From contig NZ_JAPPRJ010000009.1 of NCBI RefSeq assembly GCF_026672545.1, forward strand, positions 310,001 through 374,000: DNA of 64,000 nt. The letters are read 5' to 3'. Below the pieces are notes generated by a model. That model saw only the letters and a program-made list of their open reading frames with translations. It was not told the origin of the DNA and did not search any database. Each line of letters opens with the position of its first letter. Position 1 is the stretch's first letter. Positions 16,979 to 24,799 of this stretch are shown piece after piece. Made by a program: the position numbers and the translations under genes. The DNA comes from Rhizobium sp. SL86 (GTDB lineage Bacteria > Pseudomonadota > Alphaproteobacteria > Rhizobiales > Rhizobiaceae).

Positions 16979-17628
16979 AACTGGTGCTGTTCGATTGCGA
17001 CGGCACGCTGGTGGACAGTGCCGCGCTGATCCACGAAACCATGCGCCGCACCTTCGCGCATTTCGGCAAACGGGAACCGCTCGTTGAGGAAACGAAGTCG
17101 ATCATCGGGCTCACGCTCGATATCGCGATTGCCCGCATGCAGGGAAAGCCGCATGCCGATGACGAGGCCGTGCAGATGATGGCCTATTACAAATCGCTGT
17201 TTGCGACCGTGCGGACGGACATGAATTTCCGCGAACCGCTGTTTGACGGCATCCGCGATGTGATCGAGACACTCGGGCCTCGTGACGACCTGTTGCTCGG
17301 TGCCGTCACCGGAAAGTCCCGTCGCGGGCTGGATCTGGTGCTCGACACCCATGACTTTCGCACATGGTTCGTCGTCGGGCGCACGGCGGATGATTGCCCG
17401 TCGAAACCGCATCCGGCCATGGTGACGGAGTGCTGCGACGAGATGGGTGTTCGTCCTCGCGATACCCTGGTCATCGGCGATGCTATTTACGATATGCAGA
17501 TGGCAAAGGCCGCCGGAGCGACCGCGATCGGCGTCTCCTGGGGCTATGCATCCGTTGCGCAATTGCGTGATGCCGGTGCCGACGTGATCGTCGATCATCC
17601 CCGCGACTTGTTGAACCATATCCTCTGA
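16975..17628 (+). CDS. HAD-superfamily phosphatase (phosphoglycolate phosphatase-like)
   Basis: Cytosolic phosphatase with the Asp nucleophile and acid in DCDGT (D7, D9), a helical cap with the DSAALIHETMRRTF start typical of Gph-like enzymes, and motif IV VIGDAIYDMQMAKAAG with its two acidic residues. Length 217. The substrate is uncertain; in rhizobia the gene regularly sits between rluC and the ATP12 gene. Overlap with rluC by ATGA. Confidence 0.88.
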   Translation: MKLVLFDCDGTLVDSAALIHETMRRTFAHFGKREPLVEETKSIIGLTLDIAIARMQGKPHADDEAVQMMAYYKSLFATVRTDMNFREPLFDGIRDVIETLGPRDDLLLGAVTGKSRRGLDLVLDTHDFRTWFVVGRTADDCPSKPHPAMVTECCDEMGVRPRDTLVIGDAIYDMQMAKAAGATAIGVSWGYASVAQLRDAGADVIVDHPRDLLNHIL

Positions 17629-17642
17629 GGATCACTGACGTC

Positions 17643-18431
17643 ATGCGAGAGCTTTTTGACCTGCCCGAAGGGTTGAGCCATCCTGATCCCACGCGCCGCG
17701 CGCAGATCCAGATGAAGAAACCGCTGCCGAAGCGGTTCTACACTGAAGCGAGCGTTGCCTCGTCCGAGAACGGACACGCCATCCATCTCGACGGACGGCC
17801 GGTCAAGACGCCGGCCAAGCGTGCGCTGTTGGTGCCGACGAAGGCGCTTGCCGAGATCATCTGCGGCGAATGGCAGGCGCAGGGCGAGGTGATCGATCCC
17901 TCGACCATGCCGGTGACCCGGCTCGTCAATACCGCCATCGACGGCGTGGCCGACGATCAGGCCGCCGTCTTCGAGGACATCCTGAAGTTTTCCGGCAGCG
18001 ACATGCTGTGTTACCGCGCGGATTCCCCCGTGGAACTCGTCGATCGCCAGGGGCAGCGATGGGACCCTATCCTGGATTGGGCAGCGAACAGGCTCGGTGC
18101 GCGCTTCATCCTGATCGAAGGGATCATGCCGCAGGATCAGCCTCCTGAGGCAATCGAAGCGCTCGGGCGTGCCCTTCGCCGTTATGAGACGCCGCTCGAA
18201 CTCGCGGCCCTCCACACGGTCACCACGCTGACGGGCTCCGCCCTGTTGACGATTGCCTATGCGGAGGGGTTCGTTGATGCGGACGAGGCTTGGAGCCTTG
18301 CCCACCTCGACGAGGACTGGACCAACGAACATTGGGGCACGGATCTGGAGGCGGAAGCCCGCCGACAGAAGCGGTTGCTCGAATTGCAGGCAGCGGTTGC
18401 CGTTTTTTCTGCATTGCGCCCTGCCGCTTAA
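17643..18431 (+). CDS. ATP12-family F1-ATPase assembly chaperone
   Basis: 262-residue protein of the ATP12 family, which in mitochondria binds the free F1 alpha subunit during assembly and is retained across alphaproteobacteria. Family blocks are visible: RPVKTPAKRALLVPT near residue 50, MPVTRLVNTAID near residue 90, and EDWTNEHWGTD near residue 222. Fourteen bases follow the HAD gene, so the three genes are likely one operon. Confidence 0.9.
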   Translation: MRELFDLPEGLSHPDPTRRAQIQMKKPLPKRFYTEASVASSENGHAIHLDGRPVKTPAKRALLVPTKALAEIICGEWQAQGEVIDPSTMPVTRLVNTAIDGVADDQAAVFEDILKFSGSDMLCYRADSPVELVDRQGQRWDPILDWAANRLGARFILIEGIMPQDQPPEAIEALGRALRRYETPLELAALHTVTTLTGSALLTIAYAEGFVDADEAWSLAHLDEDWTNEHWGTDLEAEARRQKRLLELQAAVAVFSALRPAA

Positions 18432-18482
18432 CCAAGTTCTAACCCTGTTTTCAGATCATCGGAAAAAGTGTTCCGGTGATCC

Positions 18483-18971
18483 ATGTCCTCGCTGTCTGTC
18501 CGCGTTGCCTTCCTCTTCACCAGCTGGCTGCTGCTCAGCAGCTTCCGCATGACCGCCGGTGACCAGCCGTCAGAACCCTTGCTCTACGATGTCCGCGGCG
18601 CTTTCGTCACGGCGCGTGCGGATGTGTCTCCTGGATTGATCGCTCGAACGGACAGGCTCGTCGACAGTGCCATCCGGGCGACCGTGCGCCAGAAGGCTCT
18701 GCCCCGCACGATCCTGACCGTGCGCATCAGCGAAGCGGGTTACCTGCCATTGGTGGTTGGTGCACGTTTCCGCGCCAAGGTGACGATCGAGGCAACGGCT
18801 GTCGGCAACGGTGAAAAGATTGCCGTCGGCGGCTTCACGGTCTCAACATTTGCACTCGATGCCGAACATGCCGATGCGCGCCTGGCCGAACGGATTGCGG
18901 AACGGGTGGCCCGCGAATTCCGTCTGCAGAATGCCGGCCCCTCCACCTTGGCAACGGCGCTTTTTCCCTGA
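18483..18971 (+). CDS. Hypothetical secreted protein
   Basis: 162 residues with an N-terminal hydrophobic segment (VAFLFTSWLLLSSF) then a charged alpha/beta region. No family recognised. The body contains a run of short beta-like segments (TILTVRISEAG, AKVTIEATAVG, IAVGGFTVSTF) followed by a C-terminal amphipathic helix (ERIAERVAREFRL), which looks like a small periplasmic lipoprotein-like fold without a lipobox cysteine. It stands between the ATP12 and alpha/beta hydrolase genes. Confidence 0.6.
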   Translation: MSSLSVRVAFLFTSWLLLSSFRMTAGDQPSEPLLYDVRGAFVTARADVSPGLIARTDRLVDSAIRATVRQKALPRTILTVRISEAGYLPLVVGARFRAKVTIEATAVGNGEKIAVGGFTVSTFALDAEHADARLAERIAERVAREFRLQNAGPSTLATALFP

Positions 18972-19077
18972 CGGTTCCGCAGGCGCGGTCTCTGCGGGTG
19001 TGGAGGATGATGCTTTTCCCTTTTCGCGGGCGACATCTGGTCTATCTTCTCCGGCACTCGGAGAGGAGACACCATCC

Positions 19078-20388
19078 ATGAAACCTGCCAGGTTTGCCCT
19101 AGTCATGACACTGCTTTTGCCGACGACGACGCCCGCCGAAGAAAACCGCGTTGACCGTATTCGTCCGGACGCGCCGGAATTGGCGGCCTATGGGCCGCAT
19201 GACATTGGGGTCCGGACGATCAGCCTGTCGAATCCGGATCAGCTTGATGTTCTCAAGGTAAAACCCGGACAGGACGGCCCCCGTTATGACCGGCCGCTGA
19301 CGGTCGAGGTCTGGTATCCGGCGCGCGTCGGTCAAGCCGGAGGCGTCTACCGTGTCTTCATGCGGGACGGAAAAACGGAGGTTTCGGTCGCCGGCCGTGC
19401 CGTGCGCGATGCTGAACCGGCAAAGGCTCAGTCGGGGGAGCGTTATCCGCTCGTCATCGTCTCCCACGGTTATCCGGGCAATCGTTATCTCCTGTCGCCG
19501 CTGGCGGAAAACCTGGCGAGCAAGGGGTATGTCGTCGCTTCGATCGACCATACCGACAGCACCTATAATGATCGAGCCGCCTTCGGCAGTACGCTCGTCA
19601 ACCGGCCGCTCGACCAGCATTTTATCCTTGGCGAGATTGCCCGACTGTCGAGCACGCCGGACAGCTTCCTTGCCGGTCTGGTGGATGCCGAGCGCGTCGG
19701 ACTTGTCGGTTATTCCATGGGGGCTTACGGGGCTGTCATCAGTGCTGGCGCCGGTGTGTCCGACGCGGCCGTGAAGGCCGACTGGAGTGCGCCAGACGGC
19801 CTTCTTGCAAAGCACCAGGCCGGCACGGAAAGCCATGCGGGTCTCTTTGATCCGCGCCTGAAGGCCGTCATCGCCATCGCGCCCTGGGGCATGCAGCGTG
19901 GCATGTGGGACGAGAAGGGCCTTGCGGAACTGAAGGTGCCGATCTTCTTCATGGCAGGCAGCTCGGACGATGTATCCGATTACGACAAGGGCATCCGGCC
20001 GCTGTTCGAGGGGGCAAAGAAGGTTGACCGTTATCTTCTGACCTTCGACAACGCCAAACACAATGCGGCGGCCCCCATGCCGGCCCCGGTCGAATCCTGG
20101 GCCTTCAACAAGGATCTCGGATTCGCACCCTTCGAACATTACGCCGACCCGGTCTGGGATTCGGTCAGGATGAACAACATCGCTCAGCATTTCGCCACCG
20201 CCTGGTTCGACAGGATGCTGAAGGGTGACGCGACGAAGGACCGTTATCTCGATCTGGTCGAGCGCTCGAAGGATGGTGTCCATGCGATCGAGAAGGACGG
20301 TACCGTCAAGCCGGAGCATAGTTATTGGGCAGGCTTCCGGAACCGCACCGCCGAAGGTCTGAGGCTCGAGCATCGTTTGCCACAATAA
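19078..20388 (+). CDS. Secreted alpha/beta hydrolase (dienelactone/PAF-acetylhydrolase-like)
   Basis: Signal peptide MKPARFALVMTLLLPTTTPA, then a 436-residue alpha/beta hydrolase. YPLVIVSHGYPGNRY gives the oxyanion region, GYSMG holds nucleophile S213, and FDNAKHNAAAP contributes the late histidine. The layout resembles platelet-activating-factor acetylhydrolase and dienelactone-hydrolase relatives. Start at 19078 follows GAGAGGAGA; a longer open frame overlapping the previous gene was rejected. Substrate unknown; probably periplasmic esterase or lipase activity. Confidence 0.8.
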   Translation: MKPARFALVMTLLLPTTTPAEENRVDRIRPDAPELAAYGPHDIGVRTISLSNPDQLDVLKVKPGQDGPRYDRPLTVEVWYPARVGQAGGVYRVFMRDGKTEVSVAGRAVRDAEPAKAQSGERYPLVIVSHGYPGNRYLLSPLAENLASKGYVVASIDHTDSTYNDRAAFGSTLVNRPLDQHFILGEIARLSSTPDSFLAGLVDAERVGLVGYSMGAYGAVISAGAGVSDAAVKADWSAPDGLLAKHQAGTESHAGLFDPRLKAVIAIAPWGMQRGMWDEKGLAELKVPIFFMAGSSDDVSDYDKGIRPLFEGAKKVDRYLLTFDNAKHNAAAPMPAPVESWAFNKDLGFAPFEHYADPVWDSVRMNNIAQHFATAWFDRMLKGDATKDRYLDLVERSKDGVHAIEKDGTVKPEHSYWAGFRNRTAEGLRLEHRLPQ

Positions 20389-20499
20389 GATCCCCGGCAA
20401 GCGTCCTGGATGCGCATCTGCGGCAATATGCGCATCCAGATCAACGGAACGTGATGAGGCGCGAACGCTGTTGATTGTTCTTTGCTGCGGTGCAGCGAT

Positions 20500-20536
20500 A
20501 ACCCTTTCGCCGTTCAATTTGTGAACGGAGAGGGTT
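20500..20536 (+). promoter_or_regulatory. Hairpin enclosing the doxX ribosome-binding site
   Basis: AACCCT with AGGGTT, and CCGTTCA with TGAACGG, form a two-part stem around the 5-base loop ATTTG. The Shine-Dalgarno GGAGAGGG (20527-20534) is in the descending arm, two bases before the doxX ATG, so folded RNA would block translation. Confidence 0.5.
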
Positions 20537-20537
20537 T

Positions 20538-20933
20538 ATGTCGATTTCCGAACGTCTCAACGCATTTCAACCGCAGGCGCTCGCCGTGCTGCGTATCATG
20601 GCGGCGCTTCTGTTTCTGGCGCATGGCACCATGAAACTGTTCGCTTTCCCCGGACCACAGCCGGGCCTGCCGGATCCCATCCCGATGTTGTTCCTCGTGG
20701 GAGCCTTGATCGAACTCATCGGCGGCGCACTGGTGGCCATCGGCCTCTTCACCCGGCCGGTTGCCTTCATCCTGTCGGGGCAGATGGCAGTTGCCTATTT
20801 CATGTTCCATTTTCCGAAAAGCTTCTTCCCGTCGCTGAACGGCGGTGATGCGGCAGTGCTCTACTGCTTCATCTTCCTGTTCTTCGTCTTCTCCGGGGCC
20901 GGGGCATGGTCCGTGGATAACCGCAAGGCGTGA
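20538..20933 (+). CDS. DoxX-family membrane protein
   Basis: Four-helix inner membrane protein of 131 residues with the DoxX opening LRIMAALLFLAHGTMKLF and FPGPQPGLPDPIPM, and the GGALVAIGLFTRPVAFILSGQM block. Family members are linked to quinone or thiol redox chemistry, but the role is unclear. Its ribosome site is folded in a hairpin (20500-20536). A strong bidirectional terminator follows. Confidence 0.85.
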   Translation: MSISERLNAFQPQALAVLRIMAALLFLAHGTMKLFAFPGPQPGLPDPIPMLFLVGALIELIGGALVAIGLFTRPVAFILSGQMAVAYFMFHFPKSFFPSLNGGDAAVLYCFIFLFFVFSGAGAWSVDNRKA

Positions 20934-20951
20934 TCGCATCCGCGAACTGAG

Positions 20952-20988
20952 AAAACGCCTCCGCAGGCCTCGCCGGCGGAGGCGTTTT
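20952..20988. terminator. Bidirectional terminator between doxX and gdx
   Basis: AAAACGCCTCCG pairs perfectly with CGGAGGCGTTTT around a 13-base loop. The A-run and T-run flank both ends, so it can stop both converging genes. Confidence 0.85.
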
Positions 20989-20996
20989 CATGTCGA

Positions 20997-21311
20997 TCAG
21001 CCGGCCAGCTTCAGGCCGATGATGCCGGCAAGAATGAGGGCGATGCAGAAAAGGCGGGGCAGGGTGGCCGGGTCGCCAAAAAGGACCATTCCAAGGATGA
21101 CGGCGCCTGTGGTGCCGATCCCGGTCCAGATCGCATAGGCCGTGCCGACCGGCAGATCCCGGATGGCAAGGCCGAGCAGGCCGATGCTGACCGCCATGCA
21201 GGCAAGCGTCAGCAGCGAAGGGACGAGGCGGGAAAAACCTTCGGTGTATTTGAGGCCGATCGCCCAGCCGGTTTCCAGCAGACCGGCAATGATCAGGTAG
21301 AACCAGGGCAT
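20997..21311 (-). CDS. gdx: SMR-family guanidinium exporter Gdx/SugE
   Basis: Small multidrug-resistance-fold transporter, 104 residues with four helices. The N-terminus MPWFYLIIAGLLETGWAIGL has the central Glu13 used for proton and guanidinium exchange; KYTEGFSRL and WTGIGTTGAV are characteristic of SugE/Gdx rather than EmrE. Gdx proteins export guanidinium. The assignment is strengthened by the guanidine-II riboswitch directly upstream. Start at 21311 has GGAG seven bases ahead, just downstream of the riboswitch hairpin. Confidence 0.93.
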   Translation of the reverse strand: MPWFYLIIAGLLETGWAIGLKYTEGFSRLVPSLLTLACMAVSIGLLGLAIRDLPVGTAYAIWTGIGTTGAVILGMVLFGDPATLPRLFCIALILAGIIGLKLAG

Positions 21312-21330
21312 GGTTCGCTCCGTGTCAGGA

Positions 21331-21392
21331 GAGCGAGGTCGTCCCCACCCGGAAATATGTCGCCAGTTCGGCTGGCCACAGCGGTCGTCCGC
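21331..21392 (-). promoter_or_regulatory. Guanidine-II (mini-ykkC) riboswitch
   Basis: Two hairpins each capped with an ACGA tetraloop, the signature of guanidine-II. P1, read on the minus strand, is GCGG-ACGA-CCGC (21381-21392). P2 is an eight-base-pair stem with the same loop (21331-21350), its core GGGG-ACGA-CCTC. About 30 bases separate them. P2 ends about 20 bases before the gdx start, with the ribosome site just after it, matching the translational control known for this class. An imperfect GCGCAAG/CTTGCGC hairpin (21391-21417) overlaps P1 and could be an alternative fold. Confidence 0.85.
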
Positions 21393-21451
21393 GCAAGACC
21401 TATCTGGTGCCTTGCGCGAACCGTTCAAGGGCTGTCCGTGTGGCTTTTTGC

Positions 21452-22285
21452 TTACGCAAGCCGTTCGGCATGCCAGCGCAGATGATCGTCCATGAAGGTG
21501 GAGATGAAATAATAGGAGTGGTCGTAACGCTCCTGCATGCGAAGCGTGAGCTTGATGCCGGTATCCCTGACGGCCTCCTCGAACAGCCAGGGCCGGAGAC
21601 CCTTTTCCAGGAAACCATCTGCAGTTCCCTGGTCGATCAGGAATTCGGGGAAACGGGCGCCATCCCGCACCAGCGCGCAGGCGTCATAGGCACGCCAGGC
21701 GGCCTGATCGGGTCCGAGATATTTTTCGAAGGCCGGTGCCGACCAGTCGGCGGTCGAAGGTTCGACGATAGGCGCAAAGGCCGAGCAACTGCGGAACCGC
21801 TCCGGATGTTTGAGCGCAATCGTCATGGCACCGTGGCCGCCCATGGAGTGGCCAAAAATGCCCTGCCGGTCCATGTCCGCGCGGAATTGCTCGGCGATCA
21901 GGGCCGGCAGTTCTTCAGTCACATAGGTGTACATCTGATAGTGCTCGGCCCAGGGCGCTTCCGTCGCATCGAGGTAAAAGCCGGCCCCCTTGCCCATCTG
22001 CCAGTTCGTCTTTTCATCCGCCACGTCGTCGCCGCGGGGGCTGACATCCGGGCAGACGATGATGAGGCCGAGTTCGGCGGCGAGACGCCGGTATTCGCCT
22101 TTTTCCATGACATTGGCATGGGTGCAGGTGAGGCCGGACAGATACCAGAGCACCGGCCGCTTTTCATGGATCGCCTGGGGCGGCACAAAGACGGCGAAGG
22201 TCATCTCGCAGTTGCAGGCCTGAGACTCGTGCTGGAAGACACCCTGCATGCCGCCAAACGCCGTGTTCTGGGAAAGGATTTTCAT
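21452..22285 (-). CDS. fghA: S-formylglutathione hydrolase
   Basis: Hydrolyses S-formylglutathione to formate and glutathione, the second step of glutathione-dependent formaldehyde oxidation. Esterase D fold of 277 residues; nucleophile S147 in GHSMGG, with family blocks YLSGLTCTHANVMEKGEYRR and DHSYYFISTFMDDH, which holds the catalytic histidine. Upstream on the same strand, after three other genes, is adhC, which makes its substrate. Gdx follows downstream. Confidence 0.95.
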   Translation of the reverse strand: MKILSQNTAFGGMQGVFQHESQACNCEMTFAVFVPPQAIHEKRPVLWYLSGLTCTHANVMEKGEYRRLAAELGLIIVCPDVSPRGDDVADEKTNWQMGKGAGFYLDATEAPWAEHYQMYTYVTEELPALIAEQFRADMDRQGIFGHSMGGHGAMTIALKHPERFRSCSAFAPIVEPSTADWSAPAFEKYLGPDQAAWRAYDACALVRDGARFPEFLIDQGTADGFLEKGLRPWLFEEAVRDTGIKLTLRMQERYDHSYYFISTFMDDHLRWHAERLA

Positions 22286-22309
22286 GGCAGATGGTCTCCT
22301 GTTGGACGG

Positions 22310-22996
22310 TCAGCCGGCCAGCGAAACGACCGCATTGACGGCGGCGGCAACGAGGACGGTGTTGAAGAAAAAGGACAGAAGGCTGTGCAGCAGGTTGATG
22401 CGCCGCAGGGCCGTGGTGGTGATCGTCACGTCGGAGGTCTGCGCCGTCATGCCGATGATGAAGGAAAAATAGAGGAAATCGGTGCCGGTCGGTTCCGCCG
22501 TCTCGGGAAAGGCAAGCCCTCCCTGCAGATGCAAGGCGCCTTGCGCATCCGGCACGCGCCGCCAGTAATGATGGGCGTAGTGCATGGCAAACATCGTGTG
22601 GATCGTCAGCCAGCCGCCGATCACCGAGAGGAAGGCGAGGGCGACTTCGAAGAGGCTCGGATCATGCGCCCGGTTGAGTGCGTTAAAGAGCGCGCCGATG
22701 GCAGCGACCACCGCCAAGAGGGTGACGATCATGATCGTATAGGCCGGCGCATCGTCGCGCTCACGACTGGTCTTCAGGCGGTTGACGGTCAGATGCGGGA
22801 CACGCCTTGCCATCATCGCCAGATAGACGAGAAAAAACAGGATGGCGGCAATCTCGATGGCAAGGCGCGGCGTCAAAGCCAGGAGCAGCGGAAGCGCGGC
22901 ACACCCGGCCACGCCTGCCGCATAAAAGGGACTGTGGCGGCGATGGCGCCAGCCAGTCAGCACTTCCGGAGACGTCCGTTTTTCCGCCTCGCTCAT
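22310..22996 (-). CDS. DUF1345 integral membrane protein
   Basis: 228-residue inner membrane protein with about five hydrophobic segments and DUF1345 blocks (GGWLTIHTMFAMHYAHHYW and EPTGTDFLYFSFIIGMTAQTSDV). Function unknown. It overlaps the YaiI-type gene by four bases and lies 24 bases ahead of fghA, so it probably belongs to a five-gene unit running from adhC to fghA. Confidence 0.85.
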   Translation of the reverse strand: MSEAEKRTSPEVLTGWRHRRHSPFYAAGVAGCAALPLLLALTPRLAIEIAAILFFLVYLAMMARRVPHLTVNRLKTSRERDDAPAYTIMIVTLLAVVAAIGALFNALNRAHDPSLFEVALAFLSVIGGWLTIHTMFAMHYAHHYWRRVPDAQGALHLQGGLAFPETAEPTGTDFLYFSFIIGMTAQTSDVTITTTALRRINLLHSLLSFFFNTVLVAAAVNAVVSLAG

Positions 22997-23466
22997 GATG
23001 CCGGGCCTTCCGGCGGTTCTGCCGCGATCACCTTTGCGCGTCGGCAGAGGCGGTCGAGGGTCGACAGGAAACTGGAGCGGTCGCGGGGCGAAAAGGCGGC
23101 GTTGTAACCCTTGCTTTCGCCGGTTTCGCGCAGGTGCGCGCCAAGGTCGCGCATGGCGCTTGCCATGCCGATATTGGCCTCGTCGAACACGCGGCCCGTC
23201 GGCCCCGTCACCTGTGCACCGGCGGCAACACAGCGCGAGGCAAGCGGCACATCGGCGGTGACGACGATATCGCCGGTCGCAGCGCGTTCGGCGATCCAGT
23301 CATCGGCGGCATCGAAGGCGCCGGAGACGATGACGTTTTTCACCATCGGATCGCGCGAGGGGCGCAGGCCGGAATTGGCAACGAAGGTCACCTCCAGCCC
23401 ATGCCGTTCCGCGACCTTCAGGATCTCGGGTTTCACCGGGCAGGCATCGGCATCGACATAGATCAT
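22993..23466 (-). CDS. YaiI/YqxD (DUF188) family protein
   Basis: 157 residues starting MIYVDADACPVKPEILKVAERHG, the hallmark of UPF0178/DUF188 proteins, which have a PIN-like fold and conserved acidic residues suggesting nuclease activity on RNA. ADVPLASRC and FSPRDRSSFLSTLDRL are conserved. The start at 23466 removes a non-homologous upstream extension. Overlaps the next gene by four bases and follows the methyltransferase-fold gene by four. Confidence 0.9.
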   Translation of the reverse strand: MIYVDADACPVKPEILKVAERHGLEVTFVANSGLRPSRDPMVKNVIVSGAFDAADDWIAERAATGDIVVTADVPLASRCVAAGAQVTGPTGRVFDEANIGMASAMRDLGAHLRETGESKGYNAAFSPRDRSSFLSTLDRLCRRAKVIAAEPPEGPAS

Positions 23467-23470
23467 CGGG

Positions 23471-24706
23471 TCACCAGTCGAGATTCGGAATGTCGCCGTT
23501 GAAGCAGGCCGGCTCCAGCACGAAATCGACACGGGCGGGCAGATAACGACGAAGACTGACGAGAGGCGGCAGCGGCGTGCCCTCCACCCAGGGATCGATC
23601 GTGTCCTTTTCGATGATCACCGAGATCTCCTCACCCTGCGTCAGGACCTTGACGCTGGAACAGTTGAAGCCGGCAAGAACCAGGTGATACAGCACCAGGC
23701 CCGGGCTCCAGATCGACAATTCGCCGTGTAGCATGGGGTAACGCAGCGCCGGAACCGTCAGCACCAGGATCGCGCATTCCGGCAGCAGGTCGTGCAGCCG
23801 CCGCAGGAAACGCTGCGGATCGCGCTGGCGGTGCAGCATGTGGGCGGCGATGATGCAATCGAACGTGGTCGGCAAAAGGGCGGTGTGAAGATCGCCCCGG
23901 CGGACGGTGATGTCCTCCGGCAGCCTCTCGATCTCCTTGTCAGGTGCCACCAGCGTCGTCACCATGCGCCCGACGCGGAAGAGCGCAAGGCTGCGCTCCT
24001 CGGTGCCGGGGCCGAAATCCAGCACCGTTTCGAATTCATAGGCCGAGAGAAGCTTCGCAAGCGCCATCGCCGCCGGCAGCCCGTAGGTGACGGGCAGCAG
24101 GTCGCTTGCCGGCGGCGCTGCCTGTCCCTGGGCCTGCTTCAGCAGGTCGAGCCGAGAGCGCAGCATCTTGTTTTCCGCCTGCAGCGGCTGCAGCACCTGC
24201 TGCATCATCTTCTGCAGGCGGTGGATCTGTTCCTGCTGCGCGGCGATCACCGGATCAACCTGTGCCCGGTTCATCGGCTCCCGCGGCGCCTGGCCCTGGG
24301 GCGGCGTGCGTTCCGGCTGACGAAAGTTGAGGACGGGCTGGGATGGACTGCCGATCGCCGGATCCGGCAGAACGCCGGTCGGATCGCTCGCCACGCCGGG
24401 CACGCCGGCGGCCTCCGGATGACCTTCACCGGAAAAAACGAAGGAAAAATCGGCGTCGATTGCCGAACCATCGGCAGACCGCACCTCCACCATGGCGTGG
24501 AGCCCGTCGAAGGAACGCAGGCTGGCTCCGCAGGAAGTGCCGCCCTTGTCGCCCATCAGCTGCACATCCCCCCGCATCACGGTGACGAGTGGCGGCTGGA
24601 AGATAATCAGGTACTGACCTGCGGACTTGCGCGACACATGGAAGCCGTTGCCGCGTGCGACCTGGCCATCTGCCTTCACCAATCCCGATAATACCCGTTC
24701 CGACAT
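23471..24706 (-). CDS. Methyltransferase-fold protein with N-terminal beta domain and coiled coil
   Basis: 411 residues in three parts. Residues 1-95 look like a small beta domain (GLVKADGQVARGNGFHVSRK, LVTVMRGDVQLMGD). A Pro/Gln-rich linker and a coiled coil (about 150-195) follow. A class I methyltransferase domain (about 205-411) has motif I VLDFGPGTEERSLALF and a motif IV-like FDCIIAAHMLHRQRD. Motif I is GPGTEE rather than GxGxG, so cofactor binding is uncertain. Not recognised as any named family. It is four bases from the YaiI gene and downstream of adhC. Confidence 0.65.
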   Translation of the reverse strand: MSERVLSGLVKADGQVARGNGFHVSRKSAGQYLIIFQPPLVTVMRGDVQLMGDKGGTSCGASLRSFDGLHAMVEVRSADGSAIDADFSFVFSGEGHPEAAGVPGVASDPTGVLPDPAIGSPSQPVLNFRQPERTPPQGQAPREPMNRAQVDPVIAAQQEQIHRLQKMMQQVLQPLQAENKMLRSRLDLLKQAQGQAAPPASDLLPVTYGLPAAMALAKLLSAYEFETVLDFGPGTEERSLALFRVGRMVTTLVAPDKEIERLPEDITVRRGDLHTALLPTTFDCIIAAHMLHRQRDPQRFLRRLHDLLPECAILVLTVPALRYPMLHGELSIWSPGLVLYHLVLAGFNCSSVKVLTQGEEISVIIEKDTIDPWVEGTPLPPLVSLRRYLPARVDFVLEPACFNGDIPNLDW

Positions 24707-24747
24707 GCCTGCTCCTGTGCCGCGCCGCTTACGTTCGTCGCGAATGT

Positions 24748-24773
24748 ATGGGCAGCACGTTCGCGCTGCCCAT
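24748..24773 (-). terminator. Inverted repeat after adhC, weak terminator candidate
   Basis: ATGGGCAGC and GCTGCCCAT, nine perfect pairs around an 8-base loop, 27 bases past the adhC stop. No T-run follows on the minus strand, so termination is uncertain and read-through into the methyltransferase gene is possible. Confidence 0.35.
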
Positions 24774-24799
24774 CCTGACAGAAGGCAATACGACGCCCG

